Source: Thermocrispum agreste DSM 44070 (GTDB lineage: Bacteria > Actinomycetota > Actinomycetes > Mycobacteriales > Pseudonocardiaceae). Taken from it: a DNA stretch of 64,000 nt. Location of the stretch: contig NZ_KE386603.1 in the NCBI RefSeq assembly GCF_000427905.1, forward strand, positions 801,332-865,331, in the 5' to 3' direction. Within the stretch, counting starts at the first letter, position 1; each line of letters opens with the position of its first letter. Position numbers and translations under genes: made by a program. The notes below the pieces were generated by a model. It worked only from the letters and a program-made list of their open reading frames with translations. It was not told the origin of the DNA and did no database searches. Shown piece after piece: positions 19,074-28,811 of the stretch.

Positions 19074-19126
19074 CACGCCGCGTCGTAGGGTCGGCCGAGA
19101 GGGGGTCGGACGCCTGCGAGGGAGCG

Positions 19127-20407
19127 ATGGATTCGCAGCAGCTGCAGAAGTGGGACGCCGCGCACGTGTGGCACCCGTACGGCCCGATGCCGGGCACGGT
19201 CGCGCCGCTGGTGGTGGAATCGGCGCGTGGTGTGCGGTTGCAGCTGGCCGACGGCCGCGAGCTGATCGACGGCATGTCGTCGTGGTGGGCGGCCATCCAC
19301 GGTTACCGGCACCCCCGGCTCGATGCCGCGGTCGTGGACCAGGTGAGCCGGATGAGCCACGTCATGTTCGGCGGCCTGACCCACGAGCCCGCGGTACGGC
19401 TGGCCCGCACGCTGGTCGAGCTCACGCCGGACGGCCTCGAGCACGTGTTCCTGTGCGACTCGGGCTCGGTGTCGGTCGAAGTCGCCATGAAGATGTGCTT
19501 GCAGTACTGGCGGTCCGTCGGCCGTCCGGGCAAGCAGCGGATGCTGACGTGGCGGGGCGGATACCACGGCGACACGTTCCACCCGATGAGCGTCTGCGAT
19601 CCCGAGGGCGGCATGCATGCGCTCTGGCGTGGCGTGCTGCCGGAGCAGGTCTTCGTTCCCGCGCCGCCGGGCGGCTACGACGACCCGGTCGACCAGGACT
19701 ACGCGCAGCTGCTGGACGAGACGATCGGCAAGCACGCCGGCGAACTGGCCGCGGTGATCGTGGAGCCGGTCGTGCAGGGTGCAGGCGGTATGCGCTTCCA
19801 CAGTCCCGGCTACCTGAAGGTGCTGCGCGAGGCGTGCGACGCCCACGACGTGCTGCTGATCTTCGACGAGATCGCCACCGGGTTCGGCCGCACCGGGGAG
19901 TGGTTCGCGGCCGATCACGCCGGCGTCACCCCGGACGTGATGTGCCTGGGCAAGGCCATGACCGGCGGATACCTGACGATGGCCGCGGCGTTGTGCACGC
20001 CTCGCGTCGCCGATGGCATCTCCCGCGGTGAGTTGCCGGTTCTGGCGCACGGGCCGACGTTCATGGGCAATCCGCTGGCCGCGGCGGTGTCGAACGCGTC
20101 GATCGCCCTGTTGCGCAGCGGGGAATGGCGCGACGCGGTCAAGCGGATCGAGCAGCAGCTGCGCATGCACCTCGCCCCCGCCGCCGACCTGCCCGCTGTG
20201 GTCGACGTCCGGGTGCTGGGCGCCATCGGCGTCATCCAACTCGACCACCAGGTGGACATGCGCCGAGCCACCGAGACGACCGTCGAGCACGGCGTCTGGC
20301 TTCGGCCGTTCCGCGACCTGGTCTACACGATGCCGCCGTTCATCAGCACCGACGACGACGTCGCCGCGATCGCCAAGGCCATGACCGCGGTGGCCGCCGT
20401 CGCATGA
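19127..20407 (+). CDS. bioA: Adenosylmethionine-8-amino-7-oxononanoate aminotransferase
   Basis: PLP enzyme that converts KAPA to DAPA, with S-adenosylmethionine as amino donor. ATG 19127 follows GAGGGAG. The 426-residue protein has the BioA signatures VWHPYGPM near the N-terminus, [24 protein letters not shown], and the PLP lysine in [13 protein letters not shown] (about residue 277). The stop overlaps the bioD start (ATGA). No bioF lies between them, unlike the bioA-bioF-bioD order of mycobacteria. Confidence 0.96.
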   Translation: MDSQQLQKWDAAHVWHPYGPMPGTVAPLVVESARGVRLQLADGRELIDGMSSWWAAIHGYRHPRLDAAVVDQVSRMSHVMFGGLTHEPAVRLARTLVELTPDGLEHVFLCDSGSVSVEVAMKMCLQYWRSVGRPGKQRMLTWRGGYHGDTFHPMSVCDPEGGMHALWRGVLPEQVFVPAPPGGYDDPVDQDYAQLLDETIGKHAGELAAVIVEPVVQGAGGMRFHSPGYLKVLREACDAHDVLLIFDEIATGFGRTGEWFAADHAGVTPDVMCLGKAMTGGYLTMAAALCTPRVADGISRGELPVLAHGPTFMGNPLAAAVSNASIALLRSGEWRDAVKRIEQQLRMHLAPAADLPAVVDVRVLGAIGVIQLDHQVDMRRATETTVEHGVWLRPFRDLVYTMPPFISTDDDVAAIAKAMTAVAAVA

Positions 20408-21153
20408 AACAACCGGCAGTAAGCTCGCACGCCGTGAGCCTGCTGGTCATCACCGGGACGGACACCGGGGTCGGCAAGACCGTCGCGACCGCAGCGATCG
20501 CGGCGGTGGCTGCCGGCTCGGGGCGGCGGGTCGCCGTGCTGAAGCCCGCGCAGACCGGCGTGGCGCCCGGCGAGCCGGGCGACGTCGACGTGGTCCGGCA
20601 GCTGGCCGGTGCGGTGACCACCAGGGAAGTGCGCCGCTATCCCGACCCGCTTGCCCCGGACACCGCCGCCCGGCGCAGCGGGCTGCCGCCGGTGACACCG
20701 GCCGAAGCCGCCGCGGCCGCGGCCGAGCTGGCCGAGCAGCACGACCTCGTGCTCGTCGAGGGTGCGGGCGGCCTGCTTGTCCGGATGGACGAGCACGGCG
20801 GCACGCTGGCGGACGTGGCGTGGGCGCTGGCGGCGCCGCTGATCGTGGTCGCGCGCGCCGGGCTCGGCACGCTGAACGCCACCGCGCTCACCGCCGAGGT
20901 GGCCACCCGCCGCGGGCTGACCGTGGCGGGCGTCGTCGTGGGCAGCTGGCCCGAGCAGCCGGGCTTGGCCGAACGCTGCAACCTCCACGATCTGCCGGAC
21001 GCGGCCGGGGCGCCGCTGCTCGGCGTGCTCCCGGCTGGCATGGGCGGCCTGACCGGCGCGGAGTTCGCCGACGCCGCCGTGGCCGGGTTGTCCCCGTGGT
21101 TCGGCGGCACGTTCGACCCCGAGCGGTTCGCCGAGCAGGTGCTCGGGGCGTGA
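20404..21153 (+). CDS. bioD: Dethiobiotin synthetase
   Basis: ATP-dependent carboxylation and ring closure of DAPA to dethiobiotin. The 249-residue protein has the P-loop [10 protein letters not shown] (about residues 17-26), the substrate lysine region VLKPAQTG, and [12 protein letters not shown] 20404 is chosen for its 4-nt overlap with bioA. The GTG at 20434 is the alternative and would remove ten residues before the fold begins. Confidence 0.93.
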   Translation: MKQPAVSSHAVSLLVITGTDTGVGKTVATAAIAAVAAGSGRRVAVLKPAQTGVAPGEPGDVDVVRQLAGAVTTREVRRYPDPLAPDTAARRSGLPPVTPAEAAAAAAELAEQHDLVLVEGAGGLLVRMDEHGGTLADVAWALAAPLIVVARAGLGTLNATALTAEVATRRGLTVAGVVVGSWPEQPGLAERCNLHDLPDAAGAPLLGVLPAGMGGLTGAEFADAAVAGLSPWFGGTFDPERFAEQVLGA

Positions 21154-21238
21154 TGGCGGTCTCGCCAGGGTCTCGGCGGCGGGAAGAACGGTTAGGGTAA
21201 ATCAGCCCCAGGTGCACCCGCTGACTCGAGGAGATGGT

Positions 21239-22252
21239 GTGACCGCTGCTGCCAGGACCGATGTGTTGGCCGTTGCCCGTGAGCAGGTGCTCGAGCGTGG
21301 GGAAGGCCTCGCCGAGGACCAGCTGGTGGAGGTGCTCCGGCTGCCCGACGAGCGGCTGACCGAGCTGCTCGACCTGGCCCACCAGGTGCGGATGCGCTGG
21401 TGCGGCCCGGCGGTCGAGGTGGAGGGCATCGTGTCGGTCAAGACCGGCGGCTGCCCGGAGGACTGCCACTTCTGCTCCCAGTCCGGCCGGTTCCCGTCGC
21501 CGGTGCGATCCGCCTGGTTGGACATTCCCGGGCTGGTCCGCGCGGCGCGCGAGACGGCCGCGACCGGGGCGACGGAGTTCTGCATCGTGGCCGCGGTGCG
21601 CGGCCCGGACAAGCGGCTGATGTCGCAGGTGCGCGACGGCATCAAGGCGATCCGCGAGGACGGCAACGACATCAACATCGCCTGCTCGCTCGGCATCCTC
21701 ACCCAGGAGCAGGTCGACGAGCTGGTCGAGATGGGGGTGCACCGCTACAACCACAACCTGGAGACGGCGCGCAGCCACTTCCCGAACGTGGTTACCACGC
21801 ACACCTGGGAAGAGCGCTGGGAGACGCTGCGGATGGTGCGTGAGGCGGGCATGGAGGTGTGCTGCGGCGGGATCATCGGCATGGGGGAGACCGTCGAGCA
21901 GCGCGCCGAGTTCGCCGCCCAGCTGGCCGAGCTGGGGCCGGACGAGTGCCCGATGAACTTCCTCACCCCGCAACCGGGCACACCGTTCGAACACTACGAG
22001 GTGGTGGACGGCAAGGACGCGCTGCGCACCGTGGCGGCCTTCCGGCTGGCCTTGCCCAAGGCGATGATCCGGTTCTCCGGCGGCCGCGAGCTGACCTTCG
22101 GCGACCTGGGCACCAAGCAGGGCATGTTGGGCGGGGTGAACGCCATCATCGTCGGCAACTACCTGACCAGCCTGGGCAGGCCGGCGTCGGAGGACCTGCG
22201 GATGCTCGACGAGTTGAAGATGCCGATCAAGGCCCTGTCCGACACGCTGTGA
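21239..22252 (+). CDS. bioB: Biotin synthase (radical SAM)
   Basis: Inserts sulfur into dethiobiotin. The radical-SAM cysteines are in CPEDCHFC (about residues 77-84). Further cysteines for the auxiliary [2Fe-2S] cluster are in FCIVAAVRG and in [14 protein letters not shown] 21239 is preferred because GAGGAG lies 5 nt upstream. An earlier GTG at 21212 is possible. A TAGGGT element at 21193-21198 suggests a promoter separate from bioAD. The gene ends in a GTGA overlap with bsaP. Confidence 0.96.
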   Translation: MTAAARTDVLAVAREQVLERGEGLAEDQLVEVLRLPDERLTELLDLAHQVRMRWCGPAVEVEGIVSVKTGGCPEDCHFCSQSGRFPSPVRSAWLDIPGLVRAARETAATGATEFCIVAAVRGPDKRLMSQVRDGIKAIREDGNDINIACSLGILTQEQVDELVEMGVHRYNHNLETARSHFPNVVTTHTWEERWETLRMVREAGMEVCCGGIIGMGETVEQRAEFAAQLAELGPDECPMNFLTPQPGTPFEHYEVVDGKDALRTVAAFRLALPKAMIRFSGGRELTFGDLGTKQGMLGGVNAIIVGNYLTSLGRPASEDLRMLDELKMPIKALSDTL

Positions 22253-22443
22253 GCAGGTACTGCGTTCAATGCGGCAAACCCGCGGCCGAGCCGGTGCACC
22301 GGGAGTGCGACGGCCCGCAGGCCGCGCTGCGGCCGCCGCGGTTCTGCCCCGAGTGCGCCCGCCGGATGATCGTGCAGGTGACCCCGATGGGCTGGACCGC
22401 GACGTGCAGCAGGCACGGTGAGGTGTCCTCCGGCTCGGCGTGA
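22249..22443 (+). CDS. bsaP: Biotin synthase auxiliary protein (BsaP-like)
   Basis: A 64-residue cysteine-rich protein (CVQC, then CPEC, plus two single cysteines) encoded directly after bioB with a 4-nt overlap. It matches, in position and pattern, the small protein after bioB in mycobacteria (Rv1590), reported to help BioB use or rebuild its iron-sulfur cluster. The zinc-ribbon-like CX2C pairs are seen directly. The functional assignment rests on position and family resemblance. Confidence 0.82.
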   Translation: MSRYCVQCGKPAAEPVHRECDGPQAALRPPRFCPECARRMIVQVTPMGWTATCSRHGEVSSGSA

Positions 22444-22471
22444 CGGATCCGGGACGGATACCCTGCGTGCC

Positions 22472-23005
22472 ATGCATCAGCTGCCGCGCGAGCGAGCCCG
22501 GGTGGTGGTCAAGGCGGATCTGCTGCCCGCCGTGTCGGTGCTGTCCACGTTCGGCCTCCTCGGCATCCCGCTGGGGTGGCTGTGGGCGCAGGTGGCACCG
22601 CCGCAGCGGGCCCAGGTTCATCCGGACGGCAAGCCGCATCCGATCGACATCGAGGCTTGGCACGTCTTCGACGCCGTGGTGATCTTCGCTTTGCTGGCCG
22701 GGGCGTGCGGAGTGGTCATCGGCGCGGGGACCTGGATGCTGCGGGAACGGCGGGGGCCGGTGGCGATGGCGGCCGCCGTGCTCGGCGCGCAGGTCGCAGG
22801 CTGGCTCGGCACGCTGATGGGCGGCGTGTTCCTCGGTGACCGGTACACGCTCACCGAGCCGCCCGAGGTCGGCCAGATCGTCGACATCGCCCCGCAGATC
22901 ACCACGGACTGGGTGCTGATCTGCGCTCCGTTCACCGCCGCGCTGACCTACGGGTTCCTGGCGGCGTGGAACGGCCGCGACGACCTCGGGCGCCGGCTGG
23001 GCTGA
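22472..23005 (+). CDS. DUF2567 membrane protein
   Basis: A 177-residue protein with four hydrophobic segments (about residues 15-40, 68-88, 95-120 and 148-168) and no enzyme motif. It corresponds in position to Rv1591, downstream of bioB and its auxiliary gene. TACCCT ends 7 nt before the ATG, so it probably has its own leaderless promoter rather than depending on bioB. Function unknown. Confidence 0.8.
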   Translation: MHQLPRERARVVVKADLLPAVSVLSTFGLLGIPLGWLWAQVAPPQRAQVHPDGKPHPIDIEAWHVFDAVVIFALLAGACGVVIGAGTWMLRERRGPVAMAAAVLGAQVAGWLGTLMGGVFLGDRYTLTEPPEVGQIVDIAPQITTDWVLICAPFTAALTYGFLAAWNGRDDLGRRLG

Positions 23006-23007
23006 GC

Positions 23008-23136
23008 CGAACCGGCCCGCCGGGTCGTGGTCGGCTCGTGGTCGTGGTGGCGAGTGGGCCTGCCGGGTCGTGGTCGGCTCGTGGTCGTGGTGGCGAACCG
23101 GCCCACCGGGCCGCGGTCGACCCGTAGTCTTGGCGG
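23008..23136. repeat. Three 43-bp tandem repeats upstream of the M48 gene
   Basis: Copies at 23008-23050, 23051-23093 and 23094-23136 are each exactly 43 bp. The first two are nearly identical (CGGGTCGTGGTCGGCTCGTG shared). The third has diverged most and carries TAGTCT, a possible -10 element for the gene at 23160. There are no spacers. Confidence 0.85.
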
Positions 23137-23159
23137 CAGGTGAGCCGAAAGGGGCGGAT

Positions 23160-24200
23160 GTGACCGAGGACGTCACCGCACGGCAGAAGGCGCGTTTCCC
23201 GCGGATCAGCCCACGGGCGTACGAGCATCCGGTCGACCGCGGCGCGCTGGCGACGCTGCGCGCGGTACCGGGGTTCGCGCAGGTGCTCAGGGCGCTCGCC
23301 GGAGCGTTCTCCGAGCGCGGGCTGCGACTGACCGCTTTGGCTTCGGCGATCCGGGTGGGTCCGGCGCAGTATCCCCAGCTCGACGAGCTGCGCACGGAAT
23401 GCGCGGCCGCGCTCGACCTGGAGCAGGCTCCCGAGCTGTACGTGACCCGGGATCCGGCGGCTGCCGCTTACACCGTCGGAATGGACAAGCCGTTCATCGT
23501 GATCACCACCGGCATGGTGGAGCTGCTGGACGCCGACGGGCTGCGGTTCGTCGTCGGCCACGAGATGGGGCACGTGCTGTCCGGTCATGCGGTGTACCGG
23601 ACGATGCTGATGTACGTGCTGAACGCGCAGCGGAGCCTGTCGTGGAATCCGCTCTCCGCGCTCGGCCTGCGCGCGATCGGCGCCGCGCTGAACGAGTGGT
23701 ATCGCAAGTCCGAGCTGTCCTGCGATCGCGCCGGCCTGCTGTGCGGGCAGGATCCGGAGGCGGCGTTGCGGGTGCACGTGCGGTTGGCGGGTGGAACCGG
23801 CTCCGCGGAGATCGACACCGCTGCGTTCCTTCGGCAGGCCGAGGAGTACTCCAGCACCGGCGACCTGCGGGACAGCCTGCACAAGCTGCTCACTGTGGAG
23901 AACATGTCGCACCCGCTCGCCGTGGTGCGCGCCGCGGAACTGCAGAAATGGGCCGCGTCGCAGGAGTACCGGGACATCCTCGGGGGCAACTACCCGCGCC
24001 GGGACGACGACGAGCCGGCGTCCAGCTGGCGGGAGGACGTCAAGGCGGCGGCCAGGGCCTACAAGGAGTCCGTCACCGAATCCACCGACCCCCTCGCGAA
24101 GGTGTTCAGTGACGTCGGAGCCGCCATCAGCGGCGCAGCGAGCAAGGTCCGGGACCGGTTCGTCCGCGGCGAGAAGGACGAGGCGGACACCGGTCGATGA
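23160..24200 (+). CDS. M48-family zinc metallopeptidase
   Basis: A 346-residue protein. The zinc motif HEMGH occurs in VVGHEMGHVLSGH (about residues 139-151), and the third ligand is probably the Glu of KSELSCDRAG (about 184-193), as in the M48 family. The segment after HEMGH is only moderately hydrophobic, and no clear N-terminal transmembrane helix is seen, so a peripheral or cytoplasmic location is likely. The C-terminus is charged (RGEKDEADTGR). GTG 23160 follows AAAGGGG. Substrate unknown. Confidence 0.85.
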   Translation: MTEDVTARQKARFPRISPRAYEHPVDRGALATLRAVPGFAQVLRALAGAFSERGLRLTALASAIRVGPAQYPQLDELRTECAAALDLEQAPELYVTRDPAAAAYTVGMDKPFIVITTGMVELLDADGLRFVVGHEMGHVLSGHAVYRTMLMYVLNAQRSLSWNPLSALGLRAIGAALNEWYRKSELSCDRAGLLCGQDPEAALRVHVRLAGGTGSAEIDTAAFLRQAEEYSSTGDLRDSLHKLLTVENMSHPLAVVRAAELQKWAASQEYRDILGGNYPRRDDDEPASSWREDVKAAARAYKESVTESTDPLAKVFSDVGAAISGAASKVRDRFVRGEKDEADTGR

Positions 24201-24256
24201 GCCCGCTGCCGTGGTGGCGGGTGGCCGGGCTGCCCGAGCGCCCGGCTCCGCCCCCG

Positions 24257-24970
24257 CTAGGTGCGGCGTTGCCGGGCCCGGGTCGGCGGCTTCAGCACCG
24301 CGAACGCGTCCGTGACGTGCACCCCGTTGCAGGTGAATGCATACAACGCGGCGGGACGGCCGCCGGATCGGCCGGGTGGCGCGATCTCCCCGGTCGGCTC
24401 CAGCACGCCACGCCGGGAGAGCACCCGCTGCAGGTTCGTGGCGGAAACCGGGTAGCCAAGTGCTGCCGAATAGATGTCGCGCAGCTGTGAGATGGTGAAG
24501 CTGGCCGGGGCCAGCGCGCTGCCGATGGTGGTGTAGCTCAACTTCGCGCGCAGCCGGTCCCTGGCCCGCAGGACGATGTCGCGATGATCGAACGCCGTGC
24601 GTGGCAGGTTGTCGACCGAATGCCACGCCGTGTCTTCCGGGACGTCAGGGTCGACGTCGGTGGGGACGACGCCGAGGAACGCGGTGGCGACGACGCGCGG
24701 ACCGGGCACCCGGTCCGGCGCGCTGAACACGGCCAGCTGCTCGACGTGCGACAGCTTGCGGACGTCGACCTTCTCGGCGAGCTGGCGCCGGATCGAGGTC
24801 TCCACGTCCTCGTCGATGCGGAGCCTGCCGCCGGGTAGCGACCACCGTCCCAGGTGAGGCTCGAGCGCGCGCCGCCACAGCAACACCTGCACTGTGGCGG
24901 AACGCACGCGCAGTACGGCCGCAAGAACCTCGTGAACCATCGGTGCCTTGGTGTTAAGATGACTGCGCAC
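24257..24970 (-). CDS. nrtR: NrtR-family regulator of NAD synthesis (Nudix domain plus winged helix)
   Basis: A 237-residue transcription factor divergent from nadABC. Residues about 12-140 are a Nudix fold. Its Nudix box (GRLRIDEDVETSIRRQLAEK) keeps the first Gly, Glu and Arg but has Gln, Lys and Asp at usually conserved Glu/Glu/Gly positions, so it probably binds rather than hydrolyses its ligand. The C-terminal winged helix includes LQRVLSRRGVLEPTG. GTG 24970 is chosen because TAGGAT lies 7 nt upstream on the minus strand, giving a leaderless transcript whose promoter lies inside the operator. ATG 24940 is the alternative. Family members repress NAD synthesis genes. Confidence 0.88.
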   Translation of the reverse strand: MRSHLNTKAPMVHEVLAAVLRVRSATVQVLLWRRALEPHLGRWSLPGGRLRIDEDVETSIRRQLAEKVDVRKLSHVEQLAVFSAPDRVPGPRVVATAFLGVVPTDVDPDVPEDTAWHSVDNLPRTAFDHRDIVLRARDRLRAKLSYTTIGSALAPASFTISQLRDIYSAALGYPVSATNLQRVLSRRGVLEPTGEIAPPGRSGGRPAALYAFTCNGVHVTDAFAVLKPPTRARQRRT

Positions 24971-24993
24971 GTTTTCGATCCTAAGTCGAAAAC
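24971..24993. promoter_or_regulatory. NrtR operator overlapping the nrtR promoter
   Basis: GTTTTCGA (24971-24978) and TCGAAAAC (24986-24993) form a perfect 8-bp inverted repeat with a 7-nt centre. On the minus strand the centre and arm edge contain TAGGAT, 7 nt before the nrtR GTG. On the plus strand the element lies 28 nt before nadA. Its position and symmetry fit autoregulation and control of nadABC. Confidence 0.8.
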
Positions 24994-25020
24994 TTCACGG
25001 TGCCAACCCGGGGAGGACCG

Positions 25021-26040
25021 ATGACCGAGACGCTGCAGCGTCCGGCTGACGCGCACACGCCGTACGGCGGGGTGGAAGCCGACGAGGCGTGGGCCGAGGA
25101 AGTGCGGCGGCTGGCTCGCGAGCGGGACGCGGTGCTGCTGGCGCACAACTACCAGCTGCCGGAGATCCAGGAGATCGCCGACTACACCGGCGACTCGCTC
25201 GCGCTGAGCAGGATCGCCGCGGAGGTGGACGCCGCGACCATCGTGTTCTGCGGAGTGCACTTCATGGCCGAGACCGCCAAGATCCTCAGCCCAGACAAGA
25301 CGGTGCTGATCCCGGACGCGCGTGCGGGCTGCTCGCTGGCCGACTCCATCACCGCCGAGCAGCTGCGGGAGTGGAAGGCGGAGCACCCGGGCGCGGTGGT
25401 GGTCTCCTACGTCAACACCACCGCCGAGGTCAAGGCGGAGACCGACATCTGCTGCACCTCGTCCAACGCCGTGGACGTCGTCCGGTCGATCCCCGCTGAC
25501 CAGGAGGTTCTGTTCCTGCCCGACCAGTTCCTCGGCGCGCACGTCAAGCGCGAGACCGGCCGGGAGAACATGCACGTGTGGGCGGGCGAGTGCCACGTGC
25601 ACGCCGGCATCAACGGGCCGGAGCTCGCCGAGCGGGCGGCGGAGAACCCCACGGCGGAGCTGTTCATCCACCCGGAGTGCGGCTGCGCCACCTCGGCGCT
25701 GTACCTGGCCGGGGAGGGCACGGTGCCACGCGAGCGGGTGCACATCCTGTCCACCGGGGACATGGTCAAGCAGGCGCGGGCGACCAGGAGCAGCACCGTG
25801 CTGGTGGCCACCGAGGTCGGCATGCTGCACCAGTTGCGCAAGACCGCGCCGGAGATCGAGTTCAAGGCGGTGAACGACCGGGCGTCCTGCCGCTACATGA
25901 AGATGATCACGCCCGCGGCGCTGCTGCGGTCGCTGCGTGACGGGGTGGACGAGGTGCACGTCGACCCGGAGGTGGCCGAGCGGGCGCGTGCGTCGGTGCA
26001 GCGGATGATCGCCATCGGCCAGCCCGGCGGTGGCGAGTGA
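25021..26040 (+). CDS. nadA: Quinolinate synthase
   Basis: Condenses iminoaspartate with dihydroxyacetone phosphate to quinolinate on a [4Fe-4S] cluster. The 339-residue protein shows [20 protein letters not shown] near the N-terminus and cluster cysteines in [20 protein letters not shown] and HPECGC. ATG 25021 follows GGGAGG. It is the first gene of nadA-nadB-nadC, with a GTGA overlap to nadB, and is transcribed divergently from nrtR through the shared operator. Confidence 0.97.
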   Translation: MTETLQRPADAHTPYGGVEADEAWAEEVRRLARERDAVLLAHNYQLPEIQEIADYTGDSLALSRIAAEVDAATIVFCGVHFMAETAKILSPDKTVLIPDARAGCSLADSITAEQLREWKAEHPGAVVVSYVNTTAEVKAETDICCTSSNAVDVVRSIPADQEVLFLPDQFLGAHVKRETGRENMHVWAGECHVHAGINGPELAERAAENPTAELFIHPECGCATSALYLAGEGTVPRERVHILSTGDMVKQARATRSSTVLVATEVGMLHQLRKTAPEIEFKAVNDRASCRYMKMITPAALLRSLRDGVDEVHVDPEVAERARASVQRMIAIGQPGGGE

Positions 26041-27683
26041 CCGGCCCAGTTGGCGCCCGTCAGTCGAAAACCGGGCCGGATTGGGAGGCGGGCGCCCAGC
26101 TGGTCGTCGTCGGGTCCGGTGTGGCGGGCCTGACCGCCGCGGTGCGCGCCACCGAGCTCGGCCTGCGGGTGGTGCTGGTGACCAAGACGTCGGTGAGCGA
26201 GAGCAACACCCGGTGGGCGCAGGGCGGCGTGGCCGTGGTGCGTCCGGAGGAACGCGACCCGGGTGATTCCGTGGACCGCCACGTGGCGGACACGCTGGCG
26301 GCAGGCGCGGGCCTGTGCGACCCGGCCGCCGTCGCCTCGATCATCGCCGACGGCCCGGCCGCGATCAGCCGGTTGCGGCAGCGCGGGGCGAGGTTCGACG
26401 TGAGCGCCGGCGGGCAGCTGGCCCGCACTCGCGAGGGCGGGCACAGCGCGTTCCGGGTGATTCACGCGGGCGGTGACGCCACCGGAGCGGAGATCCAGCG
26501 TGCGCTCGTCGAGGACGCCGCGGAGCACCGGGTGACGATCCTGGAGCGGCATGTCGCAATCGATGCGCTGCTGGACGACGGCGGCGCCGTCGGCGGCGTG
26601 ACGGTCCTGGACGACCACGGGCGCGTGGGTGTGCTGCGGGCACCCGCCGTGGTGCTGGCGACGGGCGGGCTCGGCCAGCTCTACCAGGTGACGTCCAACC
26701 CGGACATCGCGACCGGGGACGGACTCGCCCTGGCGCTGCAAGCCGGAGCGCAGGCCGCGGACCTGGAGTTCGTGCAGTTCCACCCGACCGTGCTCTACCG
26801 TCCGGGTGCGCGGGGACGGTGTCCGTTGGTGACCGAGGCAGTGCGCGGCGAAGGCGCAGTTCTGGTGGACGCCACGGGGGCGCCCGTGATGGCCGGGGTG
26901 CACGAGCTCGGCGATCTGGCACCACGGGACGTGGTCTCCTCGGCCATCACCCGCCGGATGGCCGAGGCGCCCGGCGGTGTGGACGATCACGTGTTCCTGG
27001 ACGCCACCGGCATCGCGGACTTTCCCGGCCGGTTCCCGACCGTGGCCGCGTTCTGCCGTCAGGCGGGGATTGATCCCGCTCGCGAGCCCATCCCGGTCGC
27101 CCCGGCGGCACACTTCGCCTGCGGTGGCGTGCTGACGTCGGCCGCCGGACGCACGTCCGTCCGCGGTCTCTACGCCGCCGGCGAGGTCGCCCGCACAGGG
27201 CTGCACGGAGCCAACCGGCTGGCGTCGAACTCCCTGCTGGAGGGCTTGGTGATGGGCGCTCGCGCTGCCGAAGCCGCCGCGATCGATCTTGCCGCCGGCC
27301 AGTTGAGCGCGCAGCAGGCCGAGTTCCGACGCCCGCGGGCGAACCTGGTGCCCCGTGACCGGCTGCAGCGGGTGATGACCAGGTACGCCGCGATCGGTCG
27401 TGACGCCGCCGGGTTGGCCGATGCGGCGCAGATGCTGTCGGAGTCGATGCGGCCTGCCGAGCTGACCACCGTCCGGGACGTCGAGGACGCGGCTTTGACC
27501 TTGGTCGCCCGCGCCCTGCTCACGGCGGCAGCGGCGCGTACCGAGACGCGTGGTGCTCACGTGCGAACCGACTTTCCGCATCGCGACGACCAGCGGTGGC
27601 GATACTCGCAGGTGGTCGGTCTGGCCGGGGATGGCGATCCGGTGCTGCTCGAGCCCGCGTTGGCGACGGGAGGCGCGGCATGA
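26037..27683 (+). CDS. nadB: L-aspartate oxidase
   Basis: FAD enzyme that oxidises aspartate to iminoaspartate, the substrate of NadA. The N-terminal dinucleotide motif is [16 protein letters not shown] (about residues 23-38). [12 protein letters not shown] and the catalytic-type segment [10 protein letters not shown] follow, and the capping-domain motif [16 protein letters not shown] and GLYAAGEVA lie near residues 360-385. The length of 548 residues is normal. The start overlaps nadA and the stop overlaps nadC. Confidence 0.97.
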   Translation: MTGPVGARQSKTGPDWEAGAQLVVVGSGVAGLTAAVRATELGLRVVLVTKTSVSESNTRWAQGGVAVVRPEERDPGDSVDRHVADTLAAGAGLCDPAAVASIIADGPAAISRLRQRGARFDVSAGGQLARTREGGHSAFRVIHAGGDATGAEIQRALVEDAAEHRVTILERHVAIDALLDDGGAVGGVTVLDDHGRVGVLRAPAVVLATGGLGQLYQVTSNPDIATGDGLALALQAGAQAADLEFVQFHPTVLYRPGARGRCPLVTEAVRGEGAVLVDATGAPVMAGVHELGDLAPRDVVSSAITRRMAEAPGGVDDHVFLDATGIADFPGRFPTVAAFCRQAGIDPAREPIPVAPAAHFACGGVLTSAAGRTSVRGLYAAGEVARTGLHGANRLASNSLLEGLVMGARAAEAAAIDLAAGQLSAQQAEFRRPRANLVPRDRLQRVMTRYAAIGRDAAGLADAAQMLSESMRPAELTTVRDVEDAALTLVARALLTAAAARTETRGAHVRTDFPHRDDQRWRYSQVVGLAGDGDPVLLEPALATGGAA

Positions 27684-28540
27684 GCCCGGAACTCGACCGG
27701 AACGACGTGGCGCGGGTGGTCCGAACCGCGCTGGACGAGGATCTGCGCTACGGACCCGACGCGACCACCGAGGCCACCGTGCCCGAGGGTGCAGTGGCCA
27801 CCGCCGAACTCACCCCACGCAGGGACGGCGTCCTGGCCGGTGCCCCGGTGGCCCTGGCCGTCTTCGACGCGGTCCTGAAGGACGGCTACGAGGTCGTCGA
27901 GTGCGCCGAGGACGGCTCCCGGTTGACCGCGGGCGTGCCGGCGATCGTGCTCCGGGGACCGGTCCGCGGCCTGCTCACCGCCGAACGGACGGCGCTGAAC
28001 CTGCTCTGCCACCTGTCCGGGGTGGCGACACTGACCGCGGCCTGGGTCGATGCGGTGGCAGGCACCCGGGCGGCCATCCGGGACAGCCGGAAGACGCTCC
28101 CCGGATTGCGGTCGCTGCAGAAGTACGCCGTGCGCTGCGGGGGAGGGGTCAACCATCGCATGGCCCTCGGTGATGCGGTGCTGATCAAGGACAACCACGT
28201 GGTGGCTGCCGGGTCGGTGACCGCGGCCCTGGAGGCCGCCCGCAGGCATGCGCCCGATCTGCCGTGCGAGGTGGAGGTCGATTCGCTCGACCAGCTGCGC
28301 GAGGCGCTGTCCGCGGGCGCCGACGAGGTGCTGCTCGACAACTTCACCCCGGACCAGTGCCGTCAAGCGGTGCGGCTGCGGGACGAGCTGGCCCCGAAGA
28401 CCAAGCTGGAGGCGTCCGGCGGGCTGACGCTCGAAGTTGCGCGCGCGTACGCGGAAGCCGGAGTGGACTACCTTGCGGTAGGCGGGTTGACGCACTCCGC
28501 CCCGGCCCTGGACGTGGGGATGGACTTGCGGGCCGACTGA
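27680..28540 (+). CDS. nadC: Nicotinate-nucleotide pyrophosphorylase (quinolinate phosphoribosyltransferase)
   Basis: Makes nicotinate mononucleotide from quinolinate and PRPP. The 286-residue protein has the family motifs ERTALNLLCHLSGVAT, DSRKTLPGLR, YAVRCGGGVNHRMALGD and VLIKDNH, with basic residues for the two phosphates, and a C-terminal EASGGL motif. ATG 27680 overlaps the nadB stop. This completes the nadABC operon. Confidence 0.97.
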   Translation: MSPELDRNDVARVVRTALDEDLRYGPDATTEATVPEGAVATAELTPRRDGVLAGAPVALAVFDAVLKDGYEVVECAEDGSRLTAGVPAIVLRGPVRGLLTAERTALNLLCHLSGVATLTAAWVDAVAGTRAAIRDSRKTLPGLRSLQKYAVRCGGGVNHRMALGDAVLIKDNHVVAAGSVTAALEAARRHAPDLPCEVEVDSLDQLREALSAGADEVLLDNFTPDQCRQAVRLRDELAPKTKLEASGGLTLEVARAYAEAGVDYLAVGGLTHSAPALDVGMDLRAD

Positions 28541-28586
28541 CGAGCAATCCTCACGGGGTCGGCCGACGGACAGGGGAGGACAGCCG

Positions 28587-28811
28587 ATGAACCGCGAGGA
28601 AGAATCCGGTGCCGGCGCGCCCGTTTCGGCGTTCGGTCTCGGGCTGCACCACGTGCAGCTGGCGATTCCGCCCGGCAGCGAGGACGCCTGCCGCGCGTTC
28701 TACGTCGACGTGGTCGGCATGACCGAAGTGCCCAAGCCGCCGGAGCTCGCGGCGCGCGGCGGGCTGTGGGTGCACGGCGCCCGGTGGCCGCGTGAGAAGC
28801 TGTCGGCATGA
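28587..28811 (+). pseudogene. Truncated VOC/glyoxalase-family gene
   Basis: A 74-codon frame with the first half of a VOC domain: LGLHHVQLAIPPGSEDACRA, FYVDVVGMTEVPKPP and ELAARGGLWV. This matches the first three strands of small VOC proteins, which usually run to about 120-130 residues. After GLWVHGA the sequence continues only to RWPREKLSA and stops, overlapping the DoxX start by 4 nt. The second half of the domain, with its metal-ligand strands, is missing, so this is probably a deletion remnant. A ribosome site (GGGGAGG) remains, and it may still be translated. Confidence 0.7.
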
